DNA of 64,000 bases. It comes from Dromaius novaehollandiae. Its lineage: Eukaryota; Chordata; Aves; Casuariiformes; Dromaiidae. The position numbers were made by a program, and so were the translations under genes. Shown in pieces: positions 35,501 through 48,517 of this stretch. The first letter of the stretch is position 1. Every line of letters begins with the position of its first letter. The notes under the pieces are model-generated. The model saw nothing but the letters and a program-made list of their open reading frames with translations. It had not been told where the DNA came from and made no database searches. The stretch is taken from the NCBI RefSeq assembly GCF_036370855.1, contig NC_088100.1, forward strand, positions 107,800,387 through 107,864,386, read 5' to 3'.

Positions 35501-37364
35501 TTGTGTGAGTGACCAAATCTGAGCACCTAGGTCAGGTCCTCACTTCAGCTGATGCTTGTTTATCAACCACAAGATAGATCCAGCAGGAAACACACATTAA
35601 AAATAGCCTGTCAGTTAGTTTGCACAAAAGATCTGAGACACTGCTGTTCAAAATCCCTGAGTTAAGTCAGAAAAAAACATTTTCCTACACCTTTTGGAAA
35701 GGTTGTTACCACTGAGATAGGCTCTCTCACCTGTTTTGATAAGAAACTCCATCATAAAGCAGAGAAAACTTTGCTGATGAAAGTTTTATCAAAAGTGAAG
35801 GTAGGTGGTTTAAAAAAAATAGGTATTGTCTAGTTGTTTCAATGGAAAAATCAGAATCAGTTCTCTGAATTGTCAGAGTTCTTCAGACAGATGCTGGCAA
35901 TCATGAGAATGGAGGCAGAAAGGGGTGAGAGCTGTCACATGTGAAATTACACCCAGAGTGACAAAGAATGTAGCAAAAAAGTAGTTCACCCTGTGGTTGT
36001 AACACTGCTGTTTTATAAATCAGACAAAAATTCCAAAGTTAATGCTTTCACTGCTTTATAGTATTGCCATATTCCAGTCTAAAAGTTAAAAAATGCATCT
36101 AGTCATAGCCAAGTCTAAATCTAAATTCCAGAAATACATCGGGTTGAGGCTGACTGCTGTTATAACAATTCTCACTGCTTCTGAAGTGTTTTCTTCTTCT
36201 CATGAGTAGCACCTCTTTTGTGCAAGAGTTACTTTTGGTCTGATTTTTCAGACAGTAACTGATCTCAGCCAGGCATTCACAAAGCTGGGAAATGTTCCCC
36301 ATGACTCTTCATTCTTAATTACAAATTAAGACATGGCCCTTAATGAGAATTTATGTGGAAGAGTCTCCCTGGCATTTTGGTCAGAGGATCTTCCACTGCC
36401 CAGCTGAAACCAGGAAGGCTGTCAGCACACTGTTCCTGAGCCCACAGAGACGGAGGGTGCTGCCACCCAAGAAAAGGCATGGACTGGTTGGAGTACTGGT
36501 ATCGCACAATCAGAAGAAGCATCTCGACCATGCTCCTGTGGTTGGTAACAATTTGTAGCATGCAGCAAGGCATCTAGCAGTCCTAAAGGAATTTGTGATA
36601 TTTTGTTCATAGTATTTCTCTCCATGTTTACACTACTGTAAAAATAGCATACAACTTCTCTATTTTAATACTACAATATTGTATTTCAGGCTCACCAGCA
36701 ATTTCACATAATCAGTATAATTAGATTAGGATTGATTTTGTGTAATGGATTACACAGTTAAGTGTACATATAAATATATACTGAATACGTATACTATTTG
36801 TGCTTTTTTAACATATTTTAAATCTAAAATGTGATGCTTTTCTCAAAAGCTTTTCTGAATAGTTCATAAGTCTCTCCACAAACAAAACCCACATCACTTT
36901 CATTACTTGACTGATTTGACTGAAACTGAAAATCTGCTTGTTCTCTGCCATAAAAAAAGATTCCAGAGAGTTTCAGGAGAAAGAAAAACTCAGTAAGAGG
37001 TACTACTTCTGGGAATTCAGGCGCTGAAAAATCACAGGTCATTCCAGAATCTATTGGAAGCACGATGATACTGTCCTAGGGAATTCAGACTATTTTGCCA
37101 GTTCTAATACAAAATTCAAATGCGAATCCTGAGTTTACATAGCAGCTCTATATTTCCTTGCTAAGTTATTCATGGCATCCTTTCTCCACTGGAGTTGACT
37201 TTCCTACACAGTTTTAGAAGGAGATTTTATCTGAAGCTCAGCATAGAGACTGAAGCTATAGCACAGTATGGTGGTTGAAGATAACTCAGCAATTTATTTT
37301 GTCAGATTCTGGTGTTTATCTAATCTTGACATTAATGAAATATCTAGTTCATTATTACAAACAT

Positions 37365-37379
37365 ATATATATATATATA
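37365..37379 (+). repeat. (TA)n microsatellite
   Basis: About seven TA units, close to the left end of the inverted-repeat element. Confidence 0.85.
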
Positions 37380-37431
37380 GCCTTAACTGAAATAGCCTGA
37401 AGACAGCATATGAAAACACTTTAATATATCC

Positions 37432-37924
37432 ATATCAATATCAAACCCTATCGGTAGGTCTGGAATTGGACAGCCATCGATGCCACTTGATATTGAGAGC
37501 GATTGATGTTGATCCCCTTTGATGGCTACCAAGAGCAAAATCAGCCCAAGAGCGAAAGCCACAGATGCCTGTTGAGAGCGAGAGGTATCGGCTGTCGGCA
37601 GGGATGGATCTCGACAGTTACTGATAACTATTGGCACCTAGTGCTATGGATCCCTGTAAGTAGGGATGGAAATCCACAGGCCTCAAGGCCTCTCAAGATC
37701 AAGAGAGATGGATGCATACTGAGAGGGATCAGTAGTTGCAGATGTGGTGCCCTACCACTAGGCAGAGAAATCAATGCTCATCAAGTCCTGTTGGTATGAA
37801 AAACAGTCAATGTTGGTAGTCAGCTGTGCCTACCGAGAGCAACAGCAGCCCCAGAGCAAAAGCTATGCATGCCTGCAGAGAACGAGCGGCTTTGGGGCCT
37901 ATCAATAGGCTTCGATATTGATAT
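37432..37924. mobile_element. Putative non-autonomous element with terminal inverted repeats
   Basis: The left end ATATCAATATCAAACCCTAT (continuing CGGTAGG, 37432-37458) and the reverse complement of the right end, ATATCAATATCGAAGCCTAT (continuing TGATAGG, 37898-37924), match at most of 27 positions. Inside, a 57 bp block (37526-37582) recurs in direct orientation at 37830-37886, 304 bp away (CTACC-AGAGCAA...GAGAGCGAG versus CTACCGAGAGCAA...GAACGAG). No transposase frame is present. The size and ends suggest a MITE-like DNA transposon. Target-site duplications are unclear in the AT-rich flanks, and the family is unknown to me. Confidence 0.5.
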
Positions 37925-38259
37925 ATAAAATCTTTGTTTGAAGTCAGAAACCAAATTATTCATTTCACTAATGCAATATTATGATGCCCTAAGATATTCC
38001 TAGATATATTACTGTCTCAGGATATGTTAATGTCTTTTATTTACCCAACATCATGGGAATATGTGAGATACATTCTAATTTTAGAATTAAAACACTTTTT
38101 TAACATCTTCCAGAATAATAATCAAATAGTGTACATACCAAAACAAAATTAAAGCAGAATGCACAACATACAACTACTGTCACTCTCCTAATCTAAACAA
38201 CTTCTAGAGTTAAATATATTTCACAGTAGATAACATTGATTTTAATTGCTTTGTCCCTG

Positions 38260-38690
38260 TTGTCAAGGCCCTGAGTGCACCTTAATCACCATGCCCAGCC
38301 TCATCTGCCCCTCCCCCCAAAGCACCTTCTGCCCAGGAGCCCTGTTTGAGCTCACTCAGGCCCTTGAGCTATGTTTTGGGCAGGTCCGTGCCAGTCTTGG
38401 CCCCTGAGCTGTTCCCTGGACATCTTGGATCTGCCTCATTCCCCAACCTTGTCTGGTGCTTATTGGGCTGTTGGCAGAACCCGTTGCTATCACCAGCTTT
38501 GCCCTGCCTGGATGCTTCGGTACATGCCCTGGTCGGTAAGGTCCTGCCCCAGTCACTGCCTGTGCCGCGCTCCCCTGGGGTGCCTCACCTGCCTGCCCGT
38601 GTGGGGCTGCCCCACTGCTGCTGCTCTGGCACCTACGTCTTCAGGTCATGTCCGGTTATTGTGACGGAGCTCCCACTTTGAAGGAAACAA
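38260..38690. other. Isolated C/T-rich, GC-rich block of unknown origin
   Basis: About 430 bp of CCTGCC/CTGCCC-rich sequence is sharply bounded by AT-rich DNA on both sides. CG dinucleotides are few, unlike a CpG island. Several overlapping frames of about 65-110 codons are open here because of composition. It is most likely an interspersed repeat (for example a retroelement 5' region or LTR) that I cannot name. Confidence 0.4.
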
Positions 38691-39837
38691 TTCAATGTCT
38701 GTGTGATCTGAGAGCAGTTTCAGACTGTATGTTATGGCTCTTCTGATCTTGTTTATCTGAAATAAAAATCTAAGCAAGTCTGTTACAAGTTTTGTTTGTA
38801 GGTATCATGAAAACAAAATACAATCTCTGTGCAACAGCAGTCACAAATAGTGGTATCTTATTAACGCAGTATTATTCCTCTTGAAATAGTCAGAATGGTT
38901 TTACTTAAACTGCATATATTGTACAAGTGTCTTTTTATTCAGTGTTGAAAAATAGCCATCATTCATGTGTTTCATAGAGTGAGCTGTTCTTTGCCGCTGT
39001 ACATCCAGAAGTGGTTTAGAACAGAAAGTAAGTATTTACCAGAGGCTTCACGCTCAGTGACGGACTGTCGCAGAGTTCTTTAGATGGTGAAAACGTTACT
39101 TCTTTCTCAGGCTAAATAAGCACCTTTTTATAATGCTACTCTAATGTCTTTCAGTTTTTGTGATGTGTTTTATACAGTCTATAGATGTATTTTTACAGTT
39201 TAGGCTGGTTCTGCATAAGTGTTTTGGTTTGGAGCATTATTGTAGCTTTGGAGTGAATCTCCAGACTGCCCACTTACTGCACGTTGGTTTGATTTAGGTT
39301 GTCCGAAGGTTCATCACAGCTGTGCACCAAACCGGCCAATTTCTAACAAGTTCCAAAACAAGGACTGGTCCTCGGGACAGCTTTGAGTAATGTGTGTGGG
39401 TTGGTTCATGGGACCAGCATAATCTGCTGTCAGCTGCAACTCTTGAACTGTGTATATGGTATCCTCAGTGCTAGCTACTCATTTTATTCTATTGTACTAA
39501 ATTAGCTCATATAGCCTTAGCTTTAGTCATAGTCTGCACTGTTAACCTTACAGGCAACATAGTAATATTTGAACTCCATTAAACAGGCAGAAGTGTAACC
39601 CTATTTTTGACTTTGTCTAACTAGAAAACTTATGCTGATAGTTGCTTTGAAAGAAGATAAATTGATCATAAATTGATTTAAGTTGATCTAACTCTCTCTC
39701 TGTCACAAGCTCTAATCTAAAGAATGTAGGAATAAATTACCAGATGCTCGGGCATTTTTCTTCTTGCAGAATAATAGCAGGAAAAGTTCAGAAAACATGA
39801 TTGCCACAAGTCTTTGCATTGATATGGCCTGAGTATT

Positions 39838-39860
39838 AAAAAAAAAAAAAAAAAAAAAAA
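39838..39860 (+). repeat. Poly(A) run, 23 bases
   Basis: An uninterrupted A run. No source-gene sequence that I can recognise lies upstream, so a processed retrocopy is not supported. Confidence 0.9.
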
Positions 39861-42570
39861 TTGAAAGTCTAATATGAAATTTGGGAAAGACTTTTCCTGT
39901 TCCTGAGATATGAAGTTTTCTATACATGTCCCAGCTCTCTTTTTCTGAATCTGTAACATCTTCAGCTAGGTATCATGCAAGCTAAGCAGAAAGACTTCTG
40001 TTGCATGCCAGCTGAGTTTCGTTTCTTTATCAGTTTTAGTAACACTTCAGGAAAGATGCACTTTAATCTCTGTTTTTAGAACTTCTCTAAAAACATTCCT
40101 CAAAATTTAGATTACCAAAGTGTTACCCTATGATATATAGAGAGTGAAACTCAATCTGAAAACTGCCTAGCCTTGGAATTTCATAGTCTTCATGGTGCAA
40201 ATAGGAATCTCACAAGTAATTGTTAGGGATATTAGTTCGTTTCGAGTAAATTAGTCTTACCACAGGGCTTGGCTTTTGAGAAGGCATTTAGTGCTCCACA
40301 GACAAAAGTGCTGGTTCTGTGGGCTGTTTGGAAGAACCAAAGCAGAGTTTGCATTCCTGATTTTTATTATCCACATGTTTCAGTTGCCCCCAAGAACTTT
40401 GGCTAATCACATTGTATTGTTGATCATAAAAGCCAGGAAAAACAAAAAGAGATGCACACAATGCATTAGAGAGCTTCAAAGAAAATTGTCTGTGCTTTAT
40501 ACTTCTGAAACAGAAAAATCAATTGGATATACAAGAAAGAAATATTTCAATGGAGATAAAGATGGAAATGTTTTGTACAGAACATAGTGTATCCCCTTTC
40601 ATATTTTTCAGATGTATAGAATTTGTTATACGAGTCAGATGCTGGAATATTTATGCAAATTAGATTAGCAAATTACATATGCCAGAGAGCATGACTCTCT
40701 CATGTTTGCCAGTATGTGTTACTTACCTTTCAAGTATAGAAGAGATGTCATATTAACTAATGATGAATGCTCTAGCTGTGGCAGTCCACAGTTGGGGCTA
40801 AGCCATACAGAATTCCAGGGTGACACACTGGTGTCAGGGTGACCTTTCTGGAGTGCTGAGCCAAGCTCAGGAATCACAGAGTCATCACATTACCACATTA
40901 GCTCTCATCACTATTTAGATGCAGTTGGCATTCTGAAAGTTTGCAGGTTTTGATGGGCACTGGTCAGTAAGGTTTCAGAGGGGCTCTCCAGTTGCTTATG
41001 ACAGTGGATGGACCCTGTGCTCCTATTTCTACTTTTCTTCCCACTTCTAATGTTAAGCCTCTGAACTCCTAAGTAGGATAGGTACACTGCTGTTTCTACT
41101 CTTGAAAGGTTTACTTGTGAATCAGCATTACCTAATAGAAACAAAGCCAGCTGTTTCCAGGATATCTGGAAAAGATTTGCCAGCATAGACAGCACTGTGA
41201 AAAATAATGGTGTTGCCCTGATAGTACAACTTCACTCTGACATTTCCATTTCTTTCTGCTGAGCTCTCCCCTAATGAGGATTATACCAGGGGCTCTCTTT
41301 GGAATACAGGGAGAAATGAAGCTGTGCTGTACGTGGCTCGGAGCTGCTGAGCAATATTTCCCTGAAAATACCATTGCCTGAATATACCAATGCCCTTGCC
41401 ACACCAGTATGTGAGAGAACAGGAAGGCTCACTATAACAGAGCTGGGAGATGATGAGCGGAGCCTTTCACAGCTTTGTAAGCAGACAAAATGCTAGTAGC
41501 ATAAGCAGGGTTGCTTGTGTTCCTACTTGGAGGATTGACCGATTGTTGGATTCCAATGCATGCGTGGTTTTCATTGAGCTTTGTGTAACTTCTCATAGTT
41601 GATTTTTGTAAAAGCACCATGAGTTATTTATTAAGTATTTTAAATTTGTGGACCATATACTCAGGATATGGGATTTTTATTCATGCTTTAATGGTATTAC
41701 TTTTAAAAAATAGTTTGGAAACTATGCTTTTATGGTATGTTCATTATAAAGTTATGCTGTGTGTAACTTTGGGCTATTTTGTGACTGTATCATGGATTAT
41801 TTCATAGTAGAACTTAAATCCAGAAGATATGCTCTCACTGTATGGGACTTGCTTCACCCAATGTATGTCTTACTGTCCCCAGGGAGCATATGAATTTCTA
41901 TCATAAAATAATATAAACTAAAATACTGTTTTTACAAAGATGTGAACAAGCAGGCTATTCAGATTTTGTAGAAAACGAAGACAGGAAATGAAGTGAAATG
42001 AACAGCACAAAAATCAGTGATTTCAAATAAGTGTAACAGTGCAAGGCAGACAGTGTGTGAAGTTCTCAGTGCACAAAGCTCTTGGCCGTTCACTGTGGCC
42101 TTTCTCTTTGATCATGGTTCTACCTTCTTAAGGGGTAGAAGACTGAAAGCCACCCTGCTTTGGAGTTGAAGGGATCAGTAGTTGGCTATTAGCTTTTGTT
42201 TCAGTGCTCTGCAGGAAAAAAGGCTAGTTGGACAGTCTAAGATAAACTGCTGTTCCTGCAGTGAAGAGGTTTCTAAGACCAAGCTTGTAGCTGTTTGATG
42301 TTCTGCTATTGTGCCCAAAGGCAGCTTTGACAAGTCCTTTTCTCAAACACTGCAGTCTTCCTGTTCAGTATCTCTGTGCTATCACCACATTTCTGCATGC
42401 TATCGCTGCATCTCTCTGTAATTGCAAGAGTAACCCTGGGCAGGTTTGCAGCCATACGTACATGGGCCCTCCCTTACCAGCTCCAGAAATGCTCCCCTCT
42501 CTTATGATCCAGTCTCACTTCTAGTAAGCTGGAAGGAGCTTGCCAAAACTCTCCTCCTCACTTTTGTTCT

Positions 42571-42605
42571 ACACATACACACACACACCCCCACTCACAC
42601 ACACT
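42571..42605 (+). repeat. CA-rich microsatellite
   Basis: ACACATACACACACACACC with a C interruption and further CACACA. Confidence 0.85.
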
Positions 42606-44929
42606 TTCCAGAGATGGTTATCCGATAAGGTTAATATCCGGGTGGATCAAACCTCTTTAGGTATAGATCCTTTGTAAAATGAGAATATATATACATATAT
42701 ATTTTTTGTTCAGTCATCTTTGCTTAAAATATACTTCTTTCTTTTTTTTTTTTTCCTTTTAGATTTTATGGTGTTTTCTTAGTCAGCTCCTAACATTGGG
42801 ATAGTCTCACACCCAAGGTTCCTCAGAGCTCAATATATGCTCTTAAGATGCTTATGATGATTGGCTGTAGTGGATGGCTGGTCTGCAAGGTTTTATGGCG
42901 TGCTGCTGTTTTGCATATTACCATTGTGGGTTGGCAGGCAGGACTTTGAGGCTCATGGGGTGAAGCTAATCCCTGCTTTTGCACTCTTGCAGAAATCCTG
43001 GCAGGACTTTAGGCCATGAAGAGAGCTGGAGGGAGGACAAGGGTTGGGGGGATGTTAGAAATTGCATTTGACACTCTGCTGGGAGTCCTAATACTGGTAA
43101 TATGTGTTCAGTGTGATAAAGTAGAAAAAAGTGCTTGTTAGGGAAAGCTGACAAGAGACCAGCAAGCTGTACTTTGCTGCTATAGATCAGAAGACTCCTT
43201 CCTGACTCTTTACTTGACTGGAAGGGTTTAGCTACCTATTCTAGAGCAAACAACAAAGCAACTCTGCATTGTAATGCCAGAGTAGTAATAGAGCACTTCC
43301 TGTACTTAAAATTCAATTTATGTTCCCTGCAGAAATACACATGGTTTTCAGTGAAATAAATACAGTTTAGCATGTTTGGTATTAATAATATTGGCTCCAT
43401 GCTGTTTGTATGCATTTTTGTGCCAGAATAACTTTCTATGAGAAAAATATGTCTTGAAAGCTTTTGCTTTCAAGCATTTTTGCAATACTTTTTACTGGGA
43501 AAATGTCTCACTCCAACTGACTTTCACAAAATGGTTAGTTCCTTGCCATGTACCCAGTGAACACTTTTTGTGGCAGAATTTTCATTGGTAAACCCAGTGC
43601 CCTAGAGGGGATCATGGATGGGAAAGAGGAGTACTTCTAAAATGGCAGAGTATGAGGACAAACAAACAAAAAAGAGTGGGACAGTGGCCGAGTAACTCAT
43701 TGAGCAAAAGGTACTATTTAATCCCAAAGACTCTAGTGATGTTTTTTGTACAAAAGCATCAATGCAGTCACCACTGAATACATGAGTGGGTAGGTCTGGT
43801 GCTAAGAAATCAGGACAGGGAGCTTGGAAAAATAACCTGATAGTTTGTGACAGGCTAAGTGATGTTTTGGTTGGCTAGGAACAGATGACTTCAGATAGGC
43901 ATAGCAAGACTGATTCCTAAACAGATTCCTTTGTAGTCACCACATAAGTGTGCCTGACGGGGTGGGGGGAGAAAAATCTCATTAACTCTCATCTACACAA
44001 TATGCTACTATCTCATACACATCTTAAAAAAAAATTATACTGAATCTGTATCACGAAGCGTAACATTAATGACATACAGTGGTGGCAGATATGGTGAGTC
44101 AAAAGTCAAAGGCCAACAAGCCAAGGTCTCTATTGCAGGACTGAATGTCCGGGGGTGTACAGGAATTGGTAGCTGATTGATCAAAGAGCTGGAAGATTAG
44201 TTATCTACTTCAGCATGTTGCTTGTCCTTCAGGTTCAGCCAGGCTCTTGCATACCTGGCTCTTGGATATCTGAATCTAATGTGAGTCCCTTAAGGACAAA
44301 AGATGGCGGAGTTTTAACTGTCATGACACTAGATCAGATAAGCAAACTAGAGGGCCTTGTGAGAAGGTAAGTATGGGAAGGCGCCTGGAGGACTGCAGAA
44401 TAATGTACAGCTCTGAGGCATCAACATGAAGGTTAGTACCAACTTACTATGCAATCAAGTAACTACTTTCTAACAAAAGCATATGTGCAATATCTTGCCA
44501 GTTAGTACAAAGATTTGCATCATGTGGATGCAGATCATTTCAGCAGTAAGTAGTAACTTAACTTAGTACAATTAATTTGTTCCATCCTTCTATGTAGGCA
44601 CACCCTGTAACAGCAGCACCTCTTGATTTTAAAATTAGCAGCTCTCTTACTAAATTTTATACATATGACATTCTCAGAATTTCTCATATGCAAAAACAAT
44701 TCCTCTTGTATTCTTTCTATATCACTAAACTTTGGTTGTAGCATGCTTTTTGCTTTCCTTCTGATAATGTGGTGTGTCATTAAACACCTTGCTTGCTTAT
44801 TTTTGCCCTCCTTCTTACCTGCCCAGATGTTTGAATTTTTTTCCTATTCTCATTGTTTGGAAGCAAAGCATTTTATATTGGTCTTTATTGCAAAACAGCA
44901 TCGTTTTTGTTCAATATTTGTCAGATGCT

Positions 44930-44941
44930 TCCCCCCCCCCC
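44930..44941 (+). repeat. Poly(C) run, about 11 bases
   Basis: An uninterrupted C run in AT-rich intergenic DNA. Confidence 0.85.
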
Positions 44942-45177
44942 ACCATTTTAAAGAAAACATTGCTTTTGGGAGGCTGACAGTTTAGGGTGCTATTAAATTC
45001 TGAAAAGTGCGTTAGAAGTATTTTTTTCTGTCTTAAGGTCTCACGTTTCACAGCATGGCAAATACGCTGCATGTGAAAAAAATTATTGTTTTATATGATT
45101 GTTTTCTGTATTCTTATGGTATCTCTACATAGTTACTTGGCAATATGACTATAGCTTGTGTAGATGTAATCAGATAG

Positions 45178-45290
45178 GTTTAAATGATAAATCTATCTAC
45201 CTATCATATGTTCCAGAGATGTACTAGCAGATGTACTAGAGATGTCCTGACACAGGTTTAAATGATACACCTATTTATCTAAACCTACCC
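45178..45290 (+). repeat. Partial direct duplication
   Basis: GGTTTAAATGATAAATCTAT at about 45178 recurs as GGTTTAAATGATACACCTAT about 80 bp on. Between them, GATGTACTAG is also repeated. Confidence 0.6.
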
Positions 45291-47578
45291 TAGTAGTGAG
45301 TTCAGATACTAGTAGAAAACTCCCCATAGTAGTGTAGGCTGTACAAACCTACTAGAGAGTCTCAATATCAAGCAGATGAATCCAGCATCACTACAGCTAT
45401 GTTGCTAATAATAGTTTAACTGGCTCATTGGATTCTAGTTTTAGCAGGCCTTCCTGAGCTGCACACACACTTGGGGACTGCAGGCACATATATCCTGAGA
45501 GTCAAATTAGCCTCCTGTCAGTCCTGGTGGGCCAAAGTGGAAGGCACACAGGATCTGTGGAGGCATTCTCTGCAGATGTTGGGATTGCACCATGCTCTCA
45601 AGAGTGGACTCTGAGAGCCTTGTCTACCTTACTGTTCCTCTGAGTCTCATCTTCAGAAGTGCAGAATTTTGCCTACAATTGGACATAATTCTTGTCATGC
45701 ATTTTTAGACACAGCCAAAATTGTCAACAGGTTTTGAAAAAGCAAGGCTTGTTTTTATGCACATTAGCTCAATAGAAGATCTACAGAAACTTCGTAAATG
45801 TCTGCATCTTTCTGAGCAGGGGCCTTATTTGTAGATAGAAGTAATATATTTTGTTTAACTTGTGGTTGAAACAGCCATATCAAGCTGTCTACTCCTGTGC
45901 ACTAAAGAAAAAATGTCCTCAAGGGGGCACTATTGGTTTAAGTACGATGTAGAGGAAGTGCAGTTTCATCTCGATTTTCCTTTTTAGTGCATTGACAAAA
46001 AAGGCTCTGGAGCTCTTAGAATGACTTTCAAATCACAGTTAAAATAGGTTAAATAGGTTAAAATAAGTCATACAGAAGGTAAAAGATTCTTCAGTTCTAG
46101 AATTCTGGTACAAAATGAATCTAGTTATGAAGCACAAACAGCCAAAACTTTAATTTTCAGTTAAAAATAGGATCATACTGTGAATGAAGGTTGACTTATT
46201 CAGAAATTTAGTATTTACTTGAATTTCCTGTTTCATTGCCTCTCTTATTCCTTCTTTTGTTACTTTGCTAATTTTTGTGTGTGTAAAATAACACATTAGA
46301 ATTCAATGCAGGGGAAAAATCAACTGTCACTATATGTGACATCTTGGTTTTCCTGTTGTTATAGACTAGGATACATAAGTTGAACAGACCCATAGTGACA
46401 GAGAAAAATGTTACACTCCTTAGAAAGCTTCCTGGTTGGTGTCTCAGTTTCCAAAACCTGTGATAGTTAAACGACCTGCAATATATTTCTAAACTTGCAT
46501 GCCAGTAAGTGTCTCCTGCTACCTCTTGAAGAACAGCTGGATTTGTCTAGTTATTACTGTTACTGTTTTTAAACACTGGGATAACTTACTAGTTCTTCAA
46601 AGAGCAGATATATAAATACTAAATAATTAAACCCAATGTGCTGTTGCTATATTAATATATACTCTGTTTCTGAATAGAGTAAACTGAGAATTTTAACCCA
46701 CTAGCTGAAGGCAACAGAAGGATTTATTTTCGAGCTTGGCACTGAAAACTGGGGGGTCCTGGGTTCGTAATGGTAGAGGCAGCCTACAATTCCACTCTGT
46801 ATAGATAGTTGTGTATAGTATATATCAGTATCTGTACAAGAGTACAAACACTTCAAGCAGTAATTCACTAAAATTCAATGACTAGTCGGTAAAGGCAAAA
46901 TTGTTGCCTATCAGACTTCTGATTCTGTTATCAGTCAGGTCTTGCCTAGCTAGTTATATTAATAGTCTCTGCAGATTTAGGATGCGCTTTTGTAAGGGGA
47001 ACTCTGTGAGAAAGAAGTTAGTTGTTGCCTGCAATGATATGTTATTTGTTTTAGCTTAATTATCTTCATGCTGCATTAATGATATGATACGGTCTAGCAT
47101 AACAGTGGCATGAGAAAACAGCCACAGAAGAATTGTCACTGAGGAAAGAACATTATGTGACAACCTCATTTTTGCTTTTCTATTATTGTCTTGCTGCAAG
47201 AGGATTTAGTAGGTAAAACTGAACTATGTGCTGGGCCCTGGAGTGAGAAATTCCTTTGAAGAAACAAGCCTTGTATTCTTCACAAGAAGGATCAGCAGTT
47301 CCTAAATGCCTGACTAATTTCTCAAGCACAGTTTAAGCCACTATAAAGAAAACTGCAGCACTACTAGTGCTTCACCGTTGCTTGCTTCAACTTAACTGCA
47401 GTCATCGAGGTGGATGGAAGCACTGAAAGAACGAGACAGAGTAAAGATCTGAGCCCAAAGCAGAACAGTTATGAAGTCAAGTCAATCTAAATCATTTGCA
47501 AGAGCGTATATCCACCCTGAAGAAGCAGGATCAGCTCTGAAATGTAAGAAAAAGCCTCACAAGCTGGAGGCATGTCAA

Positions 47579-47597
47579 TTTTTTTTTTTTTTTTTTT
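47579..47597 (+). repeat. Poly(T) run, 19 bases
   Basis: An uninterrupted T run in intergenic DNA. Confidence 0.9.
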
Positions 47598-48471
47598 AAT
47601 GGAAGCTATGGATGAATCAGATTATGAGCATCTGAACCCTTGACACTTAATCTGAGTCACAGAGGTTATTTGTATGCTATTTCCACTTTACTCGTGCCCC
47701 CTGCGACAGCTTCTGCTTTCCTGCCAGCTGCTGTCGGCCCTGTGGCCCTCACCGTGGGGGGAAAGCCTCCCTTCCAGCGGAGATCTCATCAGAGTCGGAA
47801 GCCCTCTTGATACCTTGAGATAATGATTATTATTAGTGCCAACACCCCTTTTGGGGGACTGTTAGCCGAAATTATAGCTCAAAATTGGCTATCCTCATTT
47901 GTTAATTATTCTTGTTTGTAAAATACTCCTCTGAGGGAGAGGGAATAAATGTTGCCATTAAGAACTTAAATAGGCTTTCAGATGAAATACCGTAACCAGC
48001 TGCAGGTCAGCAACAAACCATTCTTTGTTAAGGTGTTTTTCTTTTACAGAGATACAGACTTAACAGGCTGAATAATCTCGTCTTTTTAAGGTAGACTGTT
48101 AAGGTGGCCTATTTATATGACCAAAAATATCCTACAGGTCACAGCAGCTGAAAGGAATATTAAAGAACAATTTATTATTTTAGCGTAAAATATTCTGAAA
48201 AGCCCCGTAAAAAGGGTTGCAGTATTGTTTTCCTTATCATTAATATTTGACACATTTCTTCTCCTGTGCTACTTGTATTTGGAAATAATAAAATCTCACA
48301 CACAAAAAAATTCCCTTCTGGCTGATACAAGAATTATGAATCTGGAATCAACACCAAACTACACTGAAACTGGAAATCTAATCTTACCCGGATTATTTAA
48401 AAATCAAATCCAAATAATTGCAGAGGATTGTTTGTGAATATTATAAGCAATATAAAATCAGTAGTGTGTGA

Positions 48472-48517
48472 AATTGCTTTAGAATACATAACAAAATTGC
48501 TTTAGAATACATAACAA
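48472..48517 (+). repeat. Perfect 23 bp tandem duplication
   Basis: The unit AATTGCTTTAGAATACATAA (plus CAA) occurs twice back to back without mismatch, so the duplication is recent. Confidence 0.9.

Noticed and set aside
39700-39860. Processed pseudogene suggested by the A23 run
   Set aside because: No mRNA-like sequence or poly(A) signal typical of a retrocopy could be recognised upstream of the run.
46745-46785. tRNA-like word GGGTTCGTAAT
   Set aside because: It resembles a T-arm only. No acceptor stem, D-arm or anticodon arm could be fitted around it.
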